A stretch of 64,000 bases of DNA from positions 192,001-256,000 of the forward strand of contig CAJNDS010002691.1 of assembly GCA_905221605.1 (NCBI GenBank), read 5' to 3'. The notes below the pieces were generated by a model, which was given only the letters and a program-made list of their open reading frames with translations, made no database searches and was not told the DNA's origin. A program made the position numbers and the translations under genes. Shown here piece by piece: positions 12,460 to 26,166 of the stretch. Positions within the stretch are counted from its first letter, which is position 1. Each line of letters starts with the position of its first letter. This DNA is from Symbiodinium natans. Its lineage: Eukaryota; Sar; Dinophyceae; Suessiales; Symbiodiniaceae.

Positions 12460-15189
12460 GCCTTCAGCATAGGAAAGCCCCCTTCTTTTCACAAGACCCT
12501 GCAGTCACTTGAACCCCATCCCCCCCCATAAAAACCTTCTACATGCTGAACTCTGCAACACTTCGTCGGTCCAAAGTGCTACTTCCAGTTGTGTCTTCAT
12601 GTCTCCCACGAGCTTGGTCCGATGGTTGATGCCTTCAGAGCAGAACGGAACGGTTAGTGGAAGTTTTGCGGCGTGGCCAACACTTTGGGGCACCTTGTGA
12701 TGTCTGATGGTTTTTTCAGGCGGGAACGGACATTCGTCGCGGAAAGTGCAAAGTGTTTCGCGTCTACTTTCGGGGACTATGTTCGTATCATGTCAACATG
12801 ATACATATGCCATGATTTGTATCGTGCTAAAGTGAGCGCATTAGAAGGTTCTGGAAACCTGCCCAACGGAGGGTTTTGCGTGGCATGGCGGGAATGGGCA
12901 GCTTCAGCAGCACGACAGTCAAGAGAAACAACAAGCTAACAATAGAACTTCCGCGAAAAGTATAAAGTCTTTGACGGTACCTTTCGCCAGTCTTTGGCTA
13001 TAAACGGTGGCTATAAATGTCTGGTGTATTCAAAAACGACAAGACGGGAGCTTTACATGTGTGACTCGAGACCCCGAAGGTCCTCAAACATCTAAACAAC
13101 AAAATGAGGCTTTGAGCCGCGCAGCCGTGAAAGCCATCGAACGTCAGGGACTTAAACCTGGGCAGCAAAGGCTCGGTTAAACGCACAAGACACGGGGCAT
13201 GCACAGCACCCCAGGTCCTAGAACCAGTAGAATCAGTTTAGGCGGGAGAGTGCGGTTTCAACCCCTTACACCCCTGACAGAAAAGTTTTTAACGGCCCGC
13301 GGCGTCACAGGGTTTCCTACACAGCGGGGTTTCCTAAAGTCAAGGACTAGTTTCAGTCTCTGGGCGGTCAAAAGCAGCACATGGCTGCACCATACTGAGC
13401 CTGGCAAACAGGATAATTAGTGCGGATAGCCCCCTAAAGAGGCACCACGAATTGTCTGCTATTCGGGGTGGGACCAAAATTTTCAAAATTCTCCATCCTA
13501 ATGATTAAACTGCCCAAACCATTGAACAGGAAGCTTCTAAAGGAAAGGAAAGGTCGAAACCTGAACACATGGAAAAAATTAGAAAATCAGTCCACATTCT
13601 GGGCCATGGTCCATGCCCTTTGGGGGAGGAATGTGTCTCCTTTGGTGACATGAGGCAGCGTCCGACGCTTCTCGACCTGTTGGCTGAGGTAGTCCTTCCC
13701 CTCGGGATAGCTCCACAAAGCGCACAGGATAAGAAAATGCAAGGCCCCGAAAAGAAGTGCTGATGATCTTGCAACATACTCCAGGATTCATTAAATGTCG
13801 GTAAACATGTTGTGGGACATCGTAAGCACGCACCGTGCAATTCCACTACTGCATGTGGGCTGGTCTAGATTAGATATGAATCCCGGTTTGCACATTTCAT
13901 TCGACTGGCCGATGTACATTAAGTGTGGATCCCCGCACCATACACCTAAGCTCTTCAAGTAAGTCTCCCAAGTAGTGTAGAAGCACGAACTCTTGTGCAT
14001 CACCTCACTTCCTAGGCGTTGCTTTGAACTGCGTTCGGTCGGGTCCTGCTTCGGGTCCTGCTTCGTCTCCTCGCGCAGCCTTACGCTTCAGCAGCTCGGG
14101 GCTGAAAGTGCTAAAAGTTGTGCAATTCGACGTTTTCTGTTGGAACGCGTGTTCCTGTCGAAAGGTCAAACACTGACATCACTGAGACGCATTGGACTCG
14201 TCGGAGGTTCAGGCTCCGGGTTTTGAGCTCCCGTCATGCTCCTTAGACTATGAGAGCCGCTGGAGCTCTGAAGTCTGATGTGTTACGGGTCCAGGATGGT
14301 TGTGGGAAGTACAGGACACCTAAGCCCTCGACCCTAGCATCACCCCTCTACAAGGCAAGGCACGAGCTTCGCTGAGATCTCTCGAGCGAATACTGATACC
14401 TGTCAAAGGACATCATTCTCTTGGGATTTGAGCACTGGGCTCGAACTTCCTGGGATGGGAATTAGGGAAAGCCCACCCTGTCCAACTCCATAACCCAAGC
14501 CTTCAGATAAGGTTGGAGCGTCTGGAAATAACCCTAGACACATCGGGCATTTGCAAGGCTGCTTGTGGGCAAGATTATGCTGAAGACCGGTTGCCGATGA
14601 CTTGGCCACACGGTAGAAGCCCGGATCTGCCACGACATACTGCACCACAAGAGTTCCCATTCTGGGTATGTGTATTGGATGAGCTGCGGCCGCGCAGCAC
14701 GTGCTTGCTGTCGACTGTGGCACCAATGCACCAATCTGACGGCCCTTTTGTGGCCCAAACGTCCCTGAACCCCTGCTGCCGTGGCTTTTGCTTCCTTGGA
14801 CGTATCTGGCATGATCCAACTACTACCCAGCAAGTCTCACATGAGTGCGGAATGAGTTCAACGTCGGTCGTGATCCTATCATCGGAACCTCCGAATCTCA
14901 ACTGTGAAGCCGACACCACTCAACGCCGTCTACACCCTAACATTCAGGGCAGTCTGCAACCCTGGTACCAAACCATAAGCCTGAAACCTTTACCCGACAC
15001 CGCCGAGACCGCAACCGTCCAGCCTCGAAAAGCCTGAAGCAAGAGTCGTAAATCTACATCTTGCCGAAAACGCCAGAAATCAAGACCTGCACGTCGCAGA
15101 CTACACCTAGCAACAGCCCACGGAGCCTGAGTGCTTCTGAATCACCAGGCTTGCACGTGGTCTCACAGTGAGTCTGGGCTCCGACCTGC

Positions 15190-15270
15190 TGGTTTAGGGG
15201 TTAGGGTTTAGGGTTCAGGGCTTAGGGTTATAGTTTAGAGTTTATAGAGGGTTTAGGGTTTAGGGTAGAT
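15190..15270. repeat. interstitial telomere-like TTTAGGG cluster
   Basis: Several exact and one-mismatch TTTAGGG units (GGTTTAGGGTTCAGGGCTTAGGG and later GGGTTTAGGGTTTAGGG) interrupted by TATAG-containing variants. Decayed interstitial telomere-type repeat. Confidence 0.85.
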
Positions 15271-18126
15271 TGCAAGCCGCCACCAAAATGTCTCAAAGGC
15301 AATGCCACTGCGGCCAAGCAGCCTCTCCATCTGCGCTCGTCCTTGCGCAAGGCATATGTAACTTATCTGTCTCTTGTTAAAACCATCAAGCAATGACTGT
15401 CAAAAAGTTGCAACAAAAAAACGCCGTCCGACCCTGGTGATGGTGCAAATCGGGACTGATCACTATTCTAAGCTCGCTGTCGCAAGCATCTGGGTCCATG
15501 CCTGCCGTGGCAGGTTTGCCCCGCCGTTCTTATGTAGATCGCTTTACATAGTGATACGTTAATATTGCCCTTGCGGGCTCTTGCACCTTGTGCGCGCAAC
15601 ACGTTTTGATGGTGTTTTTCAATAGTGGTGTTTTAAAGAAAACGCCTCCGTAGTACTAAGTCAAGAGCTGGGGGTTAAGACACAGCCCTGCCTCACTCCT
15701 CTGTCGGTTGTAATCACCACCTCACCACCACCATGCGTGACGTGAAAACAAGAAGAGGCATGCCAAGATACAATCACATGGATAATATCATCAGAAAAAA
15801 CCTTCAGCACGTAACGACACCACAATTGAGATAATCCAGGCTGAGCAGGCAGCCCCCAACTAGTTCCTGGGACTGTACTCCCAGCTTTTCGCGTTGTATG
15901 GTGCGAGTCTGCGTGCTAAGCAAAGCACGAACCTCACGGCAATGTGACAAGGCACGAAGAAGAGCATGATGACCCTCACGCTGGGGAAGATATGCCATTT
16001 GCGCACATTAGCTGCGTATGCCAAAACCGCAGGTCTGCAAGGGCCTTTTCTTTCTTTCGGACCGCACTGTGAGTCACAGTTAGCGGTAGTCTGAGCAGGT
16101 CGTATTGACCCAGCAGTTCGAGACTGCAAGGGCCTTCAACGCTGGCCAACCGACGGCAGCCGCAAGGGGTTATGTTTCACACGCTAGTTCAGGAACGGGG
16201 CGGAGTGGGCTGGTACTGCACAGGAAGCATTTCCTCCCCTGAACTTTCCAAATTGCAGTCCAAGTGTCAGTCGAAAAAGTTTTTGACAAAGGTAATTGTG
16301 ACCTCATTCTGCAGGTTAAGGGCCTGGGGGATAAGCCGTCTGGGATGGTCTGAGAGACGTGAGCAGTCTACAAAATGGAAGCAGACAAATTCCCACTTGC
16401 AAAGGTGAAAGACATGCACTGTGCACATGCCCTGATGAACCTGACGACGGGAAACTTACATCACATTCTGGGATTCGGAGCTGGTGAAGACTAAGGTCTT
16501 GCATAGGGACGGCTGCACAGACCCGCTCATTGTTTGCCAAGGTGCATCTCACCTGGGCAGCACTGAGCCGAACCGTCCGAACCCTCAACACCATCACTGT
16601 ACCCTAACCCAAGCTCGGAGCAGAACCGAGCAGAAGATGCCGACATGAGGACTCTGTTCAATGTTTGCAACCGCCGACACTCGTTCCAGAATTCCCACCT
16701 GTCCGTCTCCAAATGCCTCCAGCATTTTCCGTGCGTATATACCCTTCGAGATTCCTTCCCTTCCCAAAGAGAGCTCTCCGTCTTGACTTTAACCCGATGG
16801 GGCAACAAAAAAGCTGCTCAACCTAGTCTTCAGAATTTGCACACAAAGGCTGTTTGGAGGTCTTGACAAACTGGACCCGAAGATGCACACCGACTGGCTT
16901 GCAAACCTTCACAAGCCTGAATGCAGTCTCAGATCAGCCCTGACAAGGACGTGTTTTAGGGGCCTTAAGAACTAAAAAAGAAGTTTTTCTTTTTTTGGGG
17001 GGGTTATTCCAGTTTCATTATAAAGGGACCCTAAGTGAATACTATTCGCAATTCTTCCGACCCCTGTACCTAAACCAAGCCTCCGGCACGCAAACATCTA
17101 TCAGTGACCCTTTCCATGACCAGCGGCAAAATCTTGTGTCAGTCGACCGGTGTTGTTGAGGCAAACAACCTGGCGTCGCAAGATGAATGCTGGGAGAAGA
17201 AGGCGGCCAAAATATATCGTTTTACTATTCTCCAGTACGAACCTGCCAGCGTGAGGTTCAAAAGATTGTTTGAATGAAAAAAGATGGAACAACACTGCGC
17301 GACGCTCTGTTCGTGTGCAGGAACTTTCCGTCCACGTTCAGTCTTGTGGTTCTTGTGACCCTCGCGAACACCTCGATTGGTTGATCGGCAAAGATCGTAC
17401 GGTGGCCAGGGCCCCTCGTGAACCTGCATGCGCGTGGGCACATAGGCACTTGGTGATAAGAGACTCACAAGTCCAATGCCATCAAATGTCTCATACTGAC
17501 TACATGCGAAACTGTACTCCAGTGGTCAAGATTGCAGGTGCGTGAGATTTTGCGATATTTCCCCTAAACTTGGTGTCGCCAATCAGCGTGTTGTGGATTG
17601 ATACTGGGCACCTGTCTGCAACGGTGCTTTCGAGAGTCGCATCTGCATCATGTCGATCCTATGTTTTTGCAAACCTATTCACACCTTCACGCACGCACTG
17701 CACACGTGAGACTCCTCCCCTCTCATCTGGGCGTTTGCATCGTAGCTCTGGCTGTTTGACTCGGGGCCCGGTATGTCATGCCCACTACTGGCCTACGGAT
17801 ACTGACGGAGAAAGTTGCCCGACAATCGGAGCAAAGCATTTCAGTGAAGCGGCTGGATGACCATTGATGAGCATGTTCAACAGGTCCTGACCAAACAGGC
17901 TTGGGGTTTGGGAACCTCTGAGGAGAACGGCGAAAGGACGCAGAGATCAATCTTAGGCAGGACCCCAGCCTGGGCCTTTGGAGCTTCAGGGCTCGTGAGT
18001 GTCACCGACCTCTCTTCCTCCCTTGCAGTGCATATGAACTATCTGCACGCAACCTGTCACAGCTGCACATTAAAAACTGGATAAGAGCACGCACGCACGC
18101 TCGCGCATCCGCACACACACAAGCAT

Positions 18127-18163
<37 letters not shown>

Positions 18164-18184
18164 GTCAGTCAGTCAGTCAGTCAG
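18127..18184. repeat. (AATC)n passing into (AGTC)n microsatellite
   Basis: About nine AATC units followed without a break by about five AGTC units. One single-base change seems to have spread through part of the array. Confidence 0.95.
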
Positions 18185-20463
18185 GCAACCAATCAGAGTC
18201 ACAAGGGCCAGCAGCGTAAACTCTACAGACATTGACGCCAAAAAAGAAACAGCCCCGGCGCGTCCTTCTTGCAGGCATCGCCGCCCCCTAGGAAGATGCA
18301 GCCACTGGGCGCCAAACCTGTGATTGTGGGCGCGGAGCGGGGTTCTGTTGTCGGATTACTCGGTGTAGACATGAAGGTACATACAGCATAAATGCGATTG
18401 CTGATAAATGTTAACTCACGCACGCATGTGAAAACTCCACGCGTATTCAACCGGGTTTGCATGATCTTGCTCCTGCCTTCTACAGCCGCTTTAGCATCAT
18501 GATCTGTGGCGTGCTTCAAGTATCATTGGGAATCGCAACGCCATGTAGCAACCAGCTCTGTCGATCTCACCCCGTTGCACACAAGGGATAACAACCAGCT
18601 CTCAGGATACAAACTTCCATCTCCATACTAAACCACATAAATACAAGTAAGGCCCACACAATGCATCACCAAGTCCTTGTAGTTGTCCTCGGTGAAAATG
18701 TAGTGCGTTCCTCTCTGGCAGGACAGAATCCCACATCATCACTCCCCAGGTCGCAACACCAAAGCGCACCGCAACCACTGTAAACCCCATCTCCCCCCCG
18801 CCCTACATGTTCGCGCTGTAGGATCATGGGAATCATGGGAGTACTTGATGTCAGCGCAAGCTCCGCTGGGAGCTTTGCAGTTTTCGGGCCAGAAACCCTT
18901 TGCACGGCTGTTCCAGCACGCGGCTGCAGACGATGATTGTGGATATTCATGAAGGGCTGGGTGGTGAGCAGCCTGAAGGTGTACTATGACAGCATTCGAC
19001 ACTGCATTTAGGCACTGGAGCCTCCGCGGAAGTGCCAGCTGTTCCAGCGGACTTTGTGAGCTTCCTTGTCCTTGTGCGACTTGCACGCCCAACCATCCTC
19101 TTCCAACTTCCTGGGCGTGGGGGCTGACGGCCAAATCCCAAGGAACCATAGAGGTAGGGCGGTCGAATCATCGAGGACAGCTTTCCGCCTGGCAACTCCC
19201 TTGCACAAGAAGGATTTACATGCATCCACGAAAACACGTGCTGGTTTCATATGATCGAAATTTCGCTGTGGCGCGCATTCCAGAATTTCATCTTTGACCT
19301 CAAATGCAGCAGTACTGTGGTGGCTTGCTGGGCAGAAGTTGACTGCCATTACAGATCCCAGCAGATTGAGGGGCTTCGAGAGTTCGAGAGCGAGCCTTCA
19401 GGTGCACACAGCTGTGAGGAAGCATGGTGACAAACAGAGCAAACTTTGGCTTGGAGGTGTTGTCTTCTTTTGACTCCCTACCCCAGTAAGTTCTTCGTTT
19501 CCTCTGGCAAACGGCAAAGCGCGCCGCAAAGCTCAGCAACCAATCCACAACGCATACGCTTGGCCGAAAGCAAGCCTCCTCTGAGGTTCGCGCAGCTTCA
19601 GGGGCTTCACAATAGGCTGGTTGATCGGCCGTGCGTTTTGCAGGACCTGCGCAGTCATGATGGCGCTCTGCACGTTGATTTCCTGGAGCACGGCAGTTCA
19701 TGTCTGAGAATTCGGAATTTGTCGCAGGATCTAAGGTCCACGAAAACACGACAACTCCGAGTGTTGGGTTGTAAGGTTGGGAATCTGGCTCGCAAGGGCC
19801 TGCGTTGTGCTGGTTGAAGTTGCGCATTCGTCTCGCGTCTCTTGGTGGTTGCTTGCAGTTTCAGGGCACGCCATGTGCTTGACGTGCACCAGTTCGATTT
19901 GCTTTTGCTTTCACGTCCCTTGCTGAACCCAACTCAACACGTGGATACATGCCCCTGCAACCTTCAAAGCTGCCAAGAGGCACGTTAAACATGCGGCTAG
20001 CAGTCGGGTTTCAGGGATGCAGGCTTATAGGGAGTTGAGAGGACGTTGAGACCATGACCCTTTGAAAGCCAAACAATCTCATCAAGATCCTGCATCATGT
20101 TCATGGCGCTGCACACAAGTCAGTGCAAACATATCCACAATACCTGCTCCCAAAATTCGCCTCGGCTTCTAGCAGAGTGGCGTCTAGAACAAACAGACCA
20201 GGATTCTCCTTCCCCCCTTCCCACCCCCACACTGATTTTTACTGACGCGCCTCCCGTAGGGGATCCCGCCTAGAAAACTCGATTTTTGGGCGTTTTCCTG
20301 GAACCCCCCCTAACACCCGTAAGATGGACTCTTAAAGGCTATGCTGCACGTGCGTGCCTTGTAAACAAATACTTTACAAAGGAAACACCCGCAGAATAGA
20401 TGCAGCGCACCCGCAGAATCGACGCAATGCACCCTTAGCATCAGCACACTGTGTCCTGGGCAG
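18185..20463. other. gene-free stretch, no recognisable gene
   Basis: Open frames of 100-175 codons occur on both strands over the same bases (for example 19300-19827 minus and 19446-19817 plus). They lack recognisable motifs. No repeat family stands out. Confidence 0.5.
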
Positions 20464-20618
20464 GGGCGCGGAGGGCGCGGAGGGCGCGGAGGGCGCGGAG
20501 GGCGCGGAGGGCGCGGAGGGCGCGGAGCGCGCGGAGGGCGCGGAGGACGCGGAGCGCGCGGAGGGCGCGGAGGGCGCGGAGGGCGCGGAGGGCGCGGAGG
20601 GCGCGGAGCGCGCGGAGG
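20464..20618. repeat. 9-bp GC-rich minisatellite (GGGCGCGGA)n
   Basis: About 17 tandem units of GGGCGCGGA with sporadic variants (GCGCGCGGA, GGACGCGGA). The period is a multiple of three, so it stays open in several frames on both strands. It reads as Glu-Gly-Ala or Arg-Ala-Arg repeats on plus and Pro-Pro-Arg on minus. The minus frame (20310-20936) extends outside the array but has no recognisable domain. I do not call a gene. Confidence 0.95.
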
Positions 20619-22243
20619 GGCGTCCGCGTGTCCCCGCTCCCCTGCCCCTCGGCCGGATGTCACGCTCCCCATCCGCGCTCCCCCGTCAACCTCCATGCAT
20701 GGTCCACGCCTCCCCTCGCCACGCCCCTCTCCCAGCAAAATGTTCCGAACCCCCCTCCCTTCAAAATTCATTCCGTCCAACCCTCCTCCGTTGACCGTCT
20801 CCTCTTCGTGGCCTCTTTCGCCAAAAAGCGATCCGATAGAATGCCTGACGTGTTGAAGCGCTAAACGAGAACCCAATTTCAGAATTGGTTTTCGGGAAGA
20901 ATCCAAGAAAACAACGAGCACGCGCAGAATAGACATTAAGCGTCCAAGGCACCCCTAAAAACCCCCCTAGAACCCTTCCAGAAACCTTTCTGACACCCCT
21001 GCCCTGGGACTCTTTTCTGGGACCCCCCTTGGTTGCACCCTCCCTAACACATTGCGCAGATTTGCGAAAGGGCCTTGGGACGTGGGCTGGCCCGGCTGCC
21101 GCGCGCAAGCGTTTACAATTACCCTATATGTTCCTTATACTCCAAGAGGAAACCAAAACAATTTCCCAAAGGACCTTTAGAGCAACCCCCATATGAAGTA
21201 GGGTATGTATTTCTTGTACCCCCAAAAAGACACCAAATATATACACTCACCAATATTTCTTAAAAAGGAACCTTATATACACTCACCAAAAACAATAATC
21301 TAAACCCTGCTTCCACGACTGTCCATTGAAATGCTGCGAATTGCGAAGGGCTTTGGCGGCTTTTGGGTCCTCAACCTTCTGCTGATCCCTGATCTCCCAC
21401 TCCACCTCCAATGCAAGGAATGCACCAATTCACTCACTTCGCTTTACTAGAAGGGATGCTTCATCGAGCTTTACCGATTTCGCGTGACTCGACCCTAGTT
21501 CACAAAAAAATGAGCTATGCGCACGCTTGCTATACATAGTTTAACGGGCCAAAAGACCCATCACAAAACAACACGCGCAAGTGGCTCTGTACAGACAGCC
21601 ATCGCAGTTTTGCGGATCACCCCTTGTGGCTGCGGTGTCGGAAGCAAAGTGCTAGTAAGCTCTTAAGTACGTAAGCAACAGACAACCATAGTAGTGGCAA
21701 CCACAAGTTAAGATAAGTGACAACTTCAAGAAGTAGTTAGCAAGAGGCTCAACGGCAACCATGGCAACACACGGAGCGAGAAATCAAGCCCTAAAGCAGA
21801 AACCCGATATATAACCTTAAACCCTAACCCTCTAAACCCTACCCAAAAGAGAACACAAGTTAGGAAACCAAGTGCTGCGCACGGTCATTCTGTTCCTGGG
21901 GGCGGGGGAATATGAAGGGGTGTCGACCTGTTGTATAGTTGTATACCGGAGACGGGTGCCCACCTTCTGGCGGGGCTTAGGTTTCTGGTAAAGAGTCGTT
22001 CTAGATTGACCTTGACACTTCTGAAAAAAGGTTCCTAAGAAAAGTAGATCCTCTGAAAACCCAAGAAGGGTAAACATTCATACATGTAGGGTCAGGGATC
22101 CAATGAAGTCCTGCGCCCCAAAGCCCAGAGCCTGAAACTTCTGCGCCCCTGGGAGCGTTTGCTCCGACAAGCTTTTTGTTTTGTCCGACGAGCGCCTATC
22201 CAGTCAGCCCTGGTAGCGCCCATGGAATGACAGTGCTTGCGCG
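20619..22243. other. gene-free stretch, no recognisable gene
   Basis: No recognisable family. At 21130-21300 the DNA is AT-richer, with a short repeated word (CCTTATATACACTCACC / ATATACACTCACCAA). A short CCCTAA-type telomere-like run lies at 21810-21842. Confidence 0.5.
21810..21842. repeat. interstitial telomere-like CCCTAAA run
   Basis: CCTTAAACCCTAACCCTC and TAAACCCTACCC, the complement of TTTAGGG with mismatches. Confidence 0.75.
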
Positions 22244-22450
22244 GCCGTGAGATTCGCGGTCAACTTCTTCGTGACAGAGCTTTGCAGCAACCGCGGCGGT
22301 ATTATCCCCAGCGGGAAACTTCTTTGCGACGGAGCTTTGCAATAACCGCGGTGGGTTCCCTACGGTTTCGCGGTCAACATTTCTGTGGCGTGTCTTTGCA
22401 ACAACCGCAGTGGCATCCCCACGCTTCGCAGTCAGCTTCTTCGTGCCTGC
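22244..22450. repeat. degenerate tandem repeat, unit about 64 bp, about three copies
   Basis: Each unit holds the block CTTCTTTGCGACGGAGCTTT (or CTTCTTCGTGACAGAGCTTT), then GCAATAACCGCGGTGG-type sequence and a CCC/ATCCCC spacer. Copies start near 22260, 22318 and 22378, with a partial fourth near 22433. Frame is not kept between units, so it is probably non-coding. Confidence 0.75.
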
Positions 22451-22663
22451 CGCTTCTTGTGCCATGCGTTTGTCTTACTGGGTCCTCCTGATGGCTCAAG
22501 AAGGCTCGAGCCCTGCGTGGTGGGCAGGGTGTCGCATTTTCTTGGTTCTTTGGGGAAGGGAGGGGAAGGGTTTTCATGACGTTGCTGTGGTTGCTGCCTG
22601 TTGTGTTTGTTGCTTCGATTGTTGTTCCTGCTGGCTGGCACCGAAAGGTGTGCTTTGGCCACT

Positions 22664-22710
22664 TCTCCACTCCACTCCACCCTACTCCACTTCACTTCAC
22701 TCCACTCCAG
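22664..22710. repeat. CCACT pentanucleotide microsatellite
   Basis: Imperfect ACTCC/CCACT pentamers with TTCAC variants. Confidence 0.85.
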
Positions 22711-25700
22711 AGCCTAGGTTCGCTGGTTTGTGTAGGGTCGCGTGCGCCTGAACAGCTATGCGCATCTTCTGCCACCCCCTGGACTTGCTGCTACAGCTGG
22801 GTGCTGTTGTGCGAAGTCGTGTCCTTCAAGAAAGTCAATGCATGCAGCCCCAACTTGCCACAGTCCTGCCCCACGCTGTAAGAAGGGTGCGGGTCAAGGT
22901 GTGATGCGTGCAATAGTTGAGGGATGCTGTAAAGTTGAGGCATGCAACCCTGAACACTAGACCTGGTATCCGAGACTCTGTCAAGTTGTGCCCAAAGCCT
23001 AGAGTAGCTTAGGCATCCACTTTGTGAGCATTCAAGGCTTCTACAGGCTGTCAACACAAGAGGCGCCTGGTCGTCATGCTTGTTGTCATGCTTGTCCTTT
23101 TGCTTGTCCTTACGCTTGTCCTTGTGCTCATTCGAGTTCTCACTCCTAGAAGAAAAACAAGGAGGACATGGAAGTTCGGAAGTTCGAAGTCAGCCTAAGG
23201 TGTTGAGGGCAGCTAAGGGAGTGAACATTGCAGACATTGCAAGGGGCTTGGCTCCGCGGGTAGCGTGAGAAGCGGTCTGTATTCGCCTGGGACAAATTAC
23301 AAATTTCGGAAAGAGCTGTTAGATGCTGTTACGGATTTCCTGCAGATCCAGGGCTCCTTGGCAGACCACCAAGAAACCACGCTTAGCTGCAGGTCGAACC
23401 GGGCCAACGCGCAGTGTTGACAATTACGGAATGGCTTTCCCGAAGCCCTTAAGAGCCTGCAAGGTGAGCTGCACCCCGAAGGAGAACGAAGTTCAAACCA
23501 GAGCGAAAAGATACCTGAAAGGGTTAGCCAATCCCGAGCAAGCCTTTTGAAACAGCCTGATGCCCCGTGTCACCGATGGAATTAGAAGTCATATGTTTTG
23601 ATGCTTTCGACATATACTGGCAAAACACAACTGAACGATCTAGTCCTGGCTTCAAGCAAATCTGACCCAGCAGAGCTTCTTTTTGGACTTGATGCTGAAC
23701 CGCTTGTTGTCCTTGTCGCCTGGCAAGCACGTTTGCGTTGAAGTTCTGAACCTATGTCCAAACAAAACCAAGCAACCAAGCAAAAATGCAAGCCGACCGA
23801 AAGGCCGAGTCTTAGAACAATGGGCAAAACTTGTACAGCTTCAGGGTTTGGAAGATTGTGGTCTAGGAGACTACGCGCCTTTGACGCCAGACTGCGCACG
23901 ACACAGGTTTCCCAATTTGTCTCTCGAACGTGCAACCCTGGTAAGGTTAGCAGAGATCTCGATTTCTTCGCCAGCAAGACACCCTTGTCATTCTGGCATG
24001 CCATCTTCTTGCGCGCCATCTTCTCGACAATCATATTGACCTGCAGAAGCGGCGTGCAAGCTTCAAGGCGTCAAGTGTCGAGCGCCTGCTGTCGATCGGG
24101 ATATACAAACGAGATCTATTTTACGTATAAGTAGGTTATAAATAGGCGAAGTCACGTGTAAGTCACTTATATCTCTAAGTAGTGGGGAGGACTTAATCTG
24201 AAGATCTAAGTTAGTTGCAATTTTTGTCCTTTGTAGTCACTTGGAACATATGTTATAGTTAGAATGAACTTGTGTTTTGATAGGTTTCGTACGTTTTCGC
24301 AAGACAATATGGCACTGAAAAATGATGTTTCCATGAGGTCTGGTGAGGAGATATCCTTGGATGCACTCCATTAAATTTGCTGCGGCGTTTGGCTTTTCTT
24401 GTTGCAGAAAGCATACGGGAAGTTCCTGTCCGCTTTGGTGTCATGGCTGCTCCACAAGGAGGAACCCCGACCGGCTCTTTGGTATCCGTATAGCGCACGT
24501 CCTGGCGCGTGCGCTTACGCAGCTCTTGGCCGAAAACTTATGAATCGGCATGCTTGACCATGTCCGCGGGACGCCAAGGGAAAACCACTGAAAATGGAGG
24601 GCGCGGCATGTCCGCGGGGGTCCGCGCGTATGTCCGCGCCACATGCCGCAATGTGCAGCCCTGCACGCGGGCTGCGTGTTTGGGCATGTCCGCGCAGGGT
24701 CCGCGGGCTCTGCCACCTAAACTTGGGAGGTTTGCTCCTTGTTACAGAGGAGTCTCGTTGCTTTCGAGTTAGCTCCTCTACCATTATGACTATTCCCTCC
24801 TGGTGGAGAACCGAAGATTCGAGTGTCACCCTTGGCATGCCGGGTTTTAAGGATGGGTTTAGGGTTCCGACTTCAAAGGTTGTTTAAGCTTGCACATGCC
24901 ATCAGCAGCACTTCTACTCCAGTTCGTGAACGTAATTTTTGGAATATCCAGCTAGCTCGGCGCGAGTCCAAGACATGATACCGCGCTTTTCTATTCGAAC
25001 TTATGATGAACATATAGGTCACTTAGAAATCACTTCTAAACCGCTTCGTTAAGTTCTGCGTAACTTGAATAGAGGTCACTTGCATCTGCCTAATACCAAA
25101 GGGCCCTCCTGGTACTTCAATGCACGTACTCATACTTAAAGAAAATCCTTTCGTGGGTTCGATGGAAGTTTGAAAGAAGCTGCTGTAGCCGGAATGTGCG
25201 AATCGCGGAAGCTCCAGCACAACAGGTAAAACCACTGATCGGGCTAAAGACCACGCGCGCACACACACACACACACACTTTCATCGGGAGAACATCTCCG
25301 CATTTCACTTCTAACTTTTCAAGGCCACTATAGGGCCCATGAATGCGACCAATTCACATGAAATGCATGCCGAGCTTCACCATACATAATTTGCAGACCA
25401 AGGCGCAAGCGATGTCGTTAAGGGAGGAAAACTTGTTCGGGCTTGCACAGCGAAGATGCTCTCATGACTAAACCATGCACAGCTTGTAGTATTGATGATG
25501 TCACAAACACTGTGTATTTTGAAAGGTACGTCAGGGTGATCAGCCCTGATATCCGCAGTTGCTATGGCCGCTTCGTTCGACCATCGCACATAGCAACTGG
25601 ATTGTCCCCCTGCACCACCAAAATCGTTCGTCGCATGTCAAATTCCCAAATTTGCCCACCTTCCCAAATCGCTCCTATGCCCAGGGTTCCCTACTTAATA

Positions 25701-25784
25701 CAAGTCACAAGTACAACTACGCTCTCTTCCAACGAATGGCAAGGACAGTATCATCCCACGAAGAGCAAGAACATGGGCCGCAGT
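22711..25784. other. gene-free stretch with short repeats
   Basis: No recognisable gene. An imperfect 12-bp CTTGTCCTTNNG repeat lies at 23066-23132. A cluster of about seven TGTCCGCG / GTCCGCG words lies at 24560-24712, and a short (CA)n run at 25258-25277. Confidence 0.5.
24560..24712. repeat. cluster of GCATGTCCGCG words
   Basis: GCATGTCCGCGGG, TATGTCCGCGCC, GCATGTCCGCGCAGG and GGGTCCGCG recur within 150 bp, giving a locally high CpG content. Confidence 0.6.
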
Positions 25785-25836
25785 CTCCAGTCGTAAACTG
25801 GTTGCGCGTACTCCAGTCGTAAACTGGTTGCGCGTA
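25785..25836. repeat. perfect 26-bp tandem duplication
   Basis: A 26-bp unit beginning CTCCAGTCGTAAACTGG occurs twice head to tail (25785-25810 and 25811-25836). It lies immediately before the (CA)n tract that hosts the Penelope-like element. Confidence 0.95.
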
Positions 25837-25893
25837 CACACACACACACCCACGCACGCACGCACGCACGCACACGCACACGCACACACGCAC

Positions 25894-25972
<79 letters not shown>

Positions 25973-26129
25973 ACACACACAACACAAACACACAACAGAA
26001 CACACACACACACACACACAAACACCACACACCCACACAACACCCACACACCACACCCACCCACCACCCCCACCACCCACCACACACCCACACCCACACA
26101 CACACACACACCACCCACACACACACACA

Positions 26130-26166
<37 letters not shown>

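Larger units (their letters stand above)
9112..18126. other. gene-free stretch, no recognisable gene
   Basis: No recognisable coding sequence. The longest open frame is 10190-11113 on the minus strand (307 codons); its translation shows no motif, domain or composition I can assign, so I treat it as a chance frame. A low-complexity CTACTGCCA-like stretch lies at 9265-9345, a C13 run at 12447-12459 and a degenerate TTTAGGG cluster at 15190-15270. The rest looks unique. Confidence 0.55.

Noticed and set aside
22244-22450. CRISPR-like array
   Set aside because: The repeats are diverged and spacers are not unique-length; a eukaryotic context makes it implausible.
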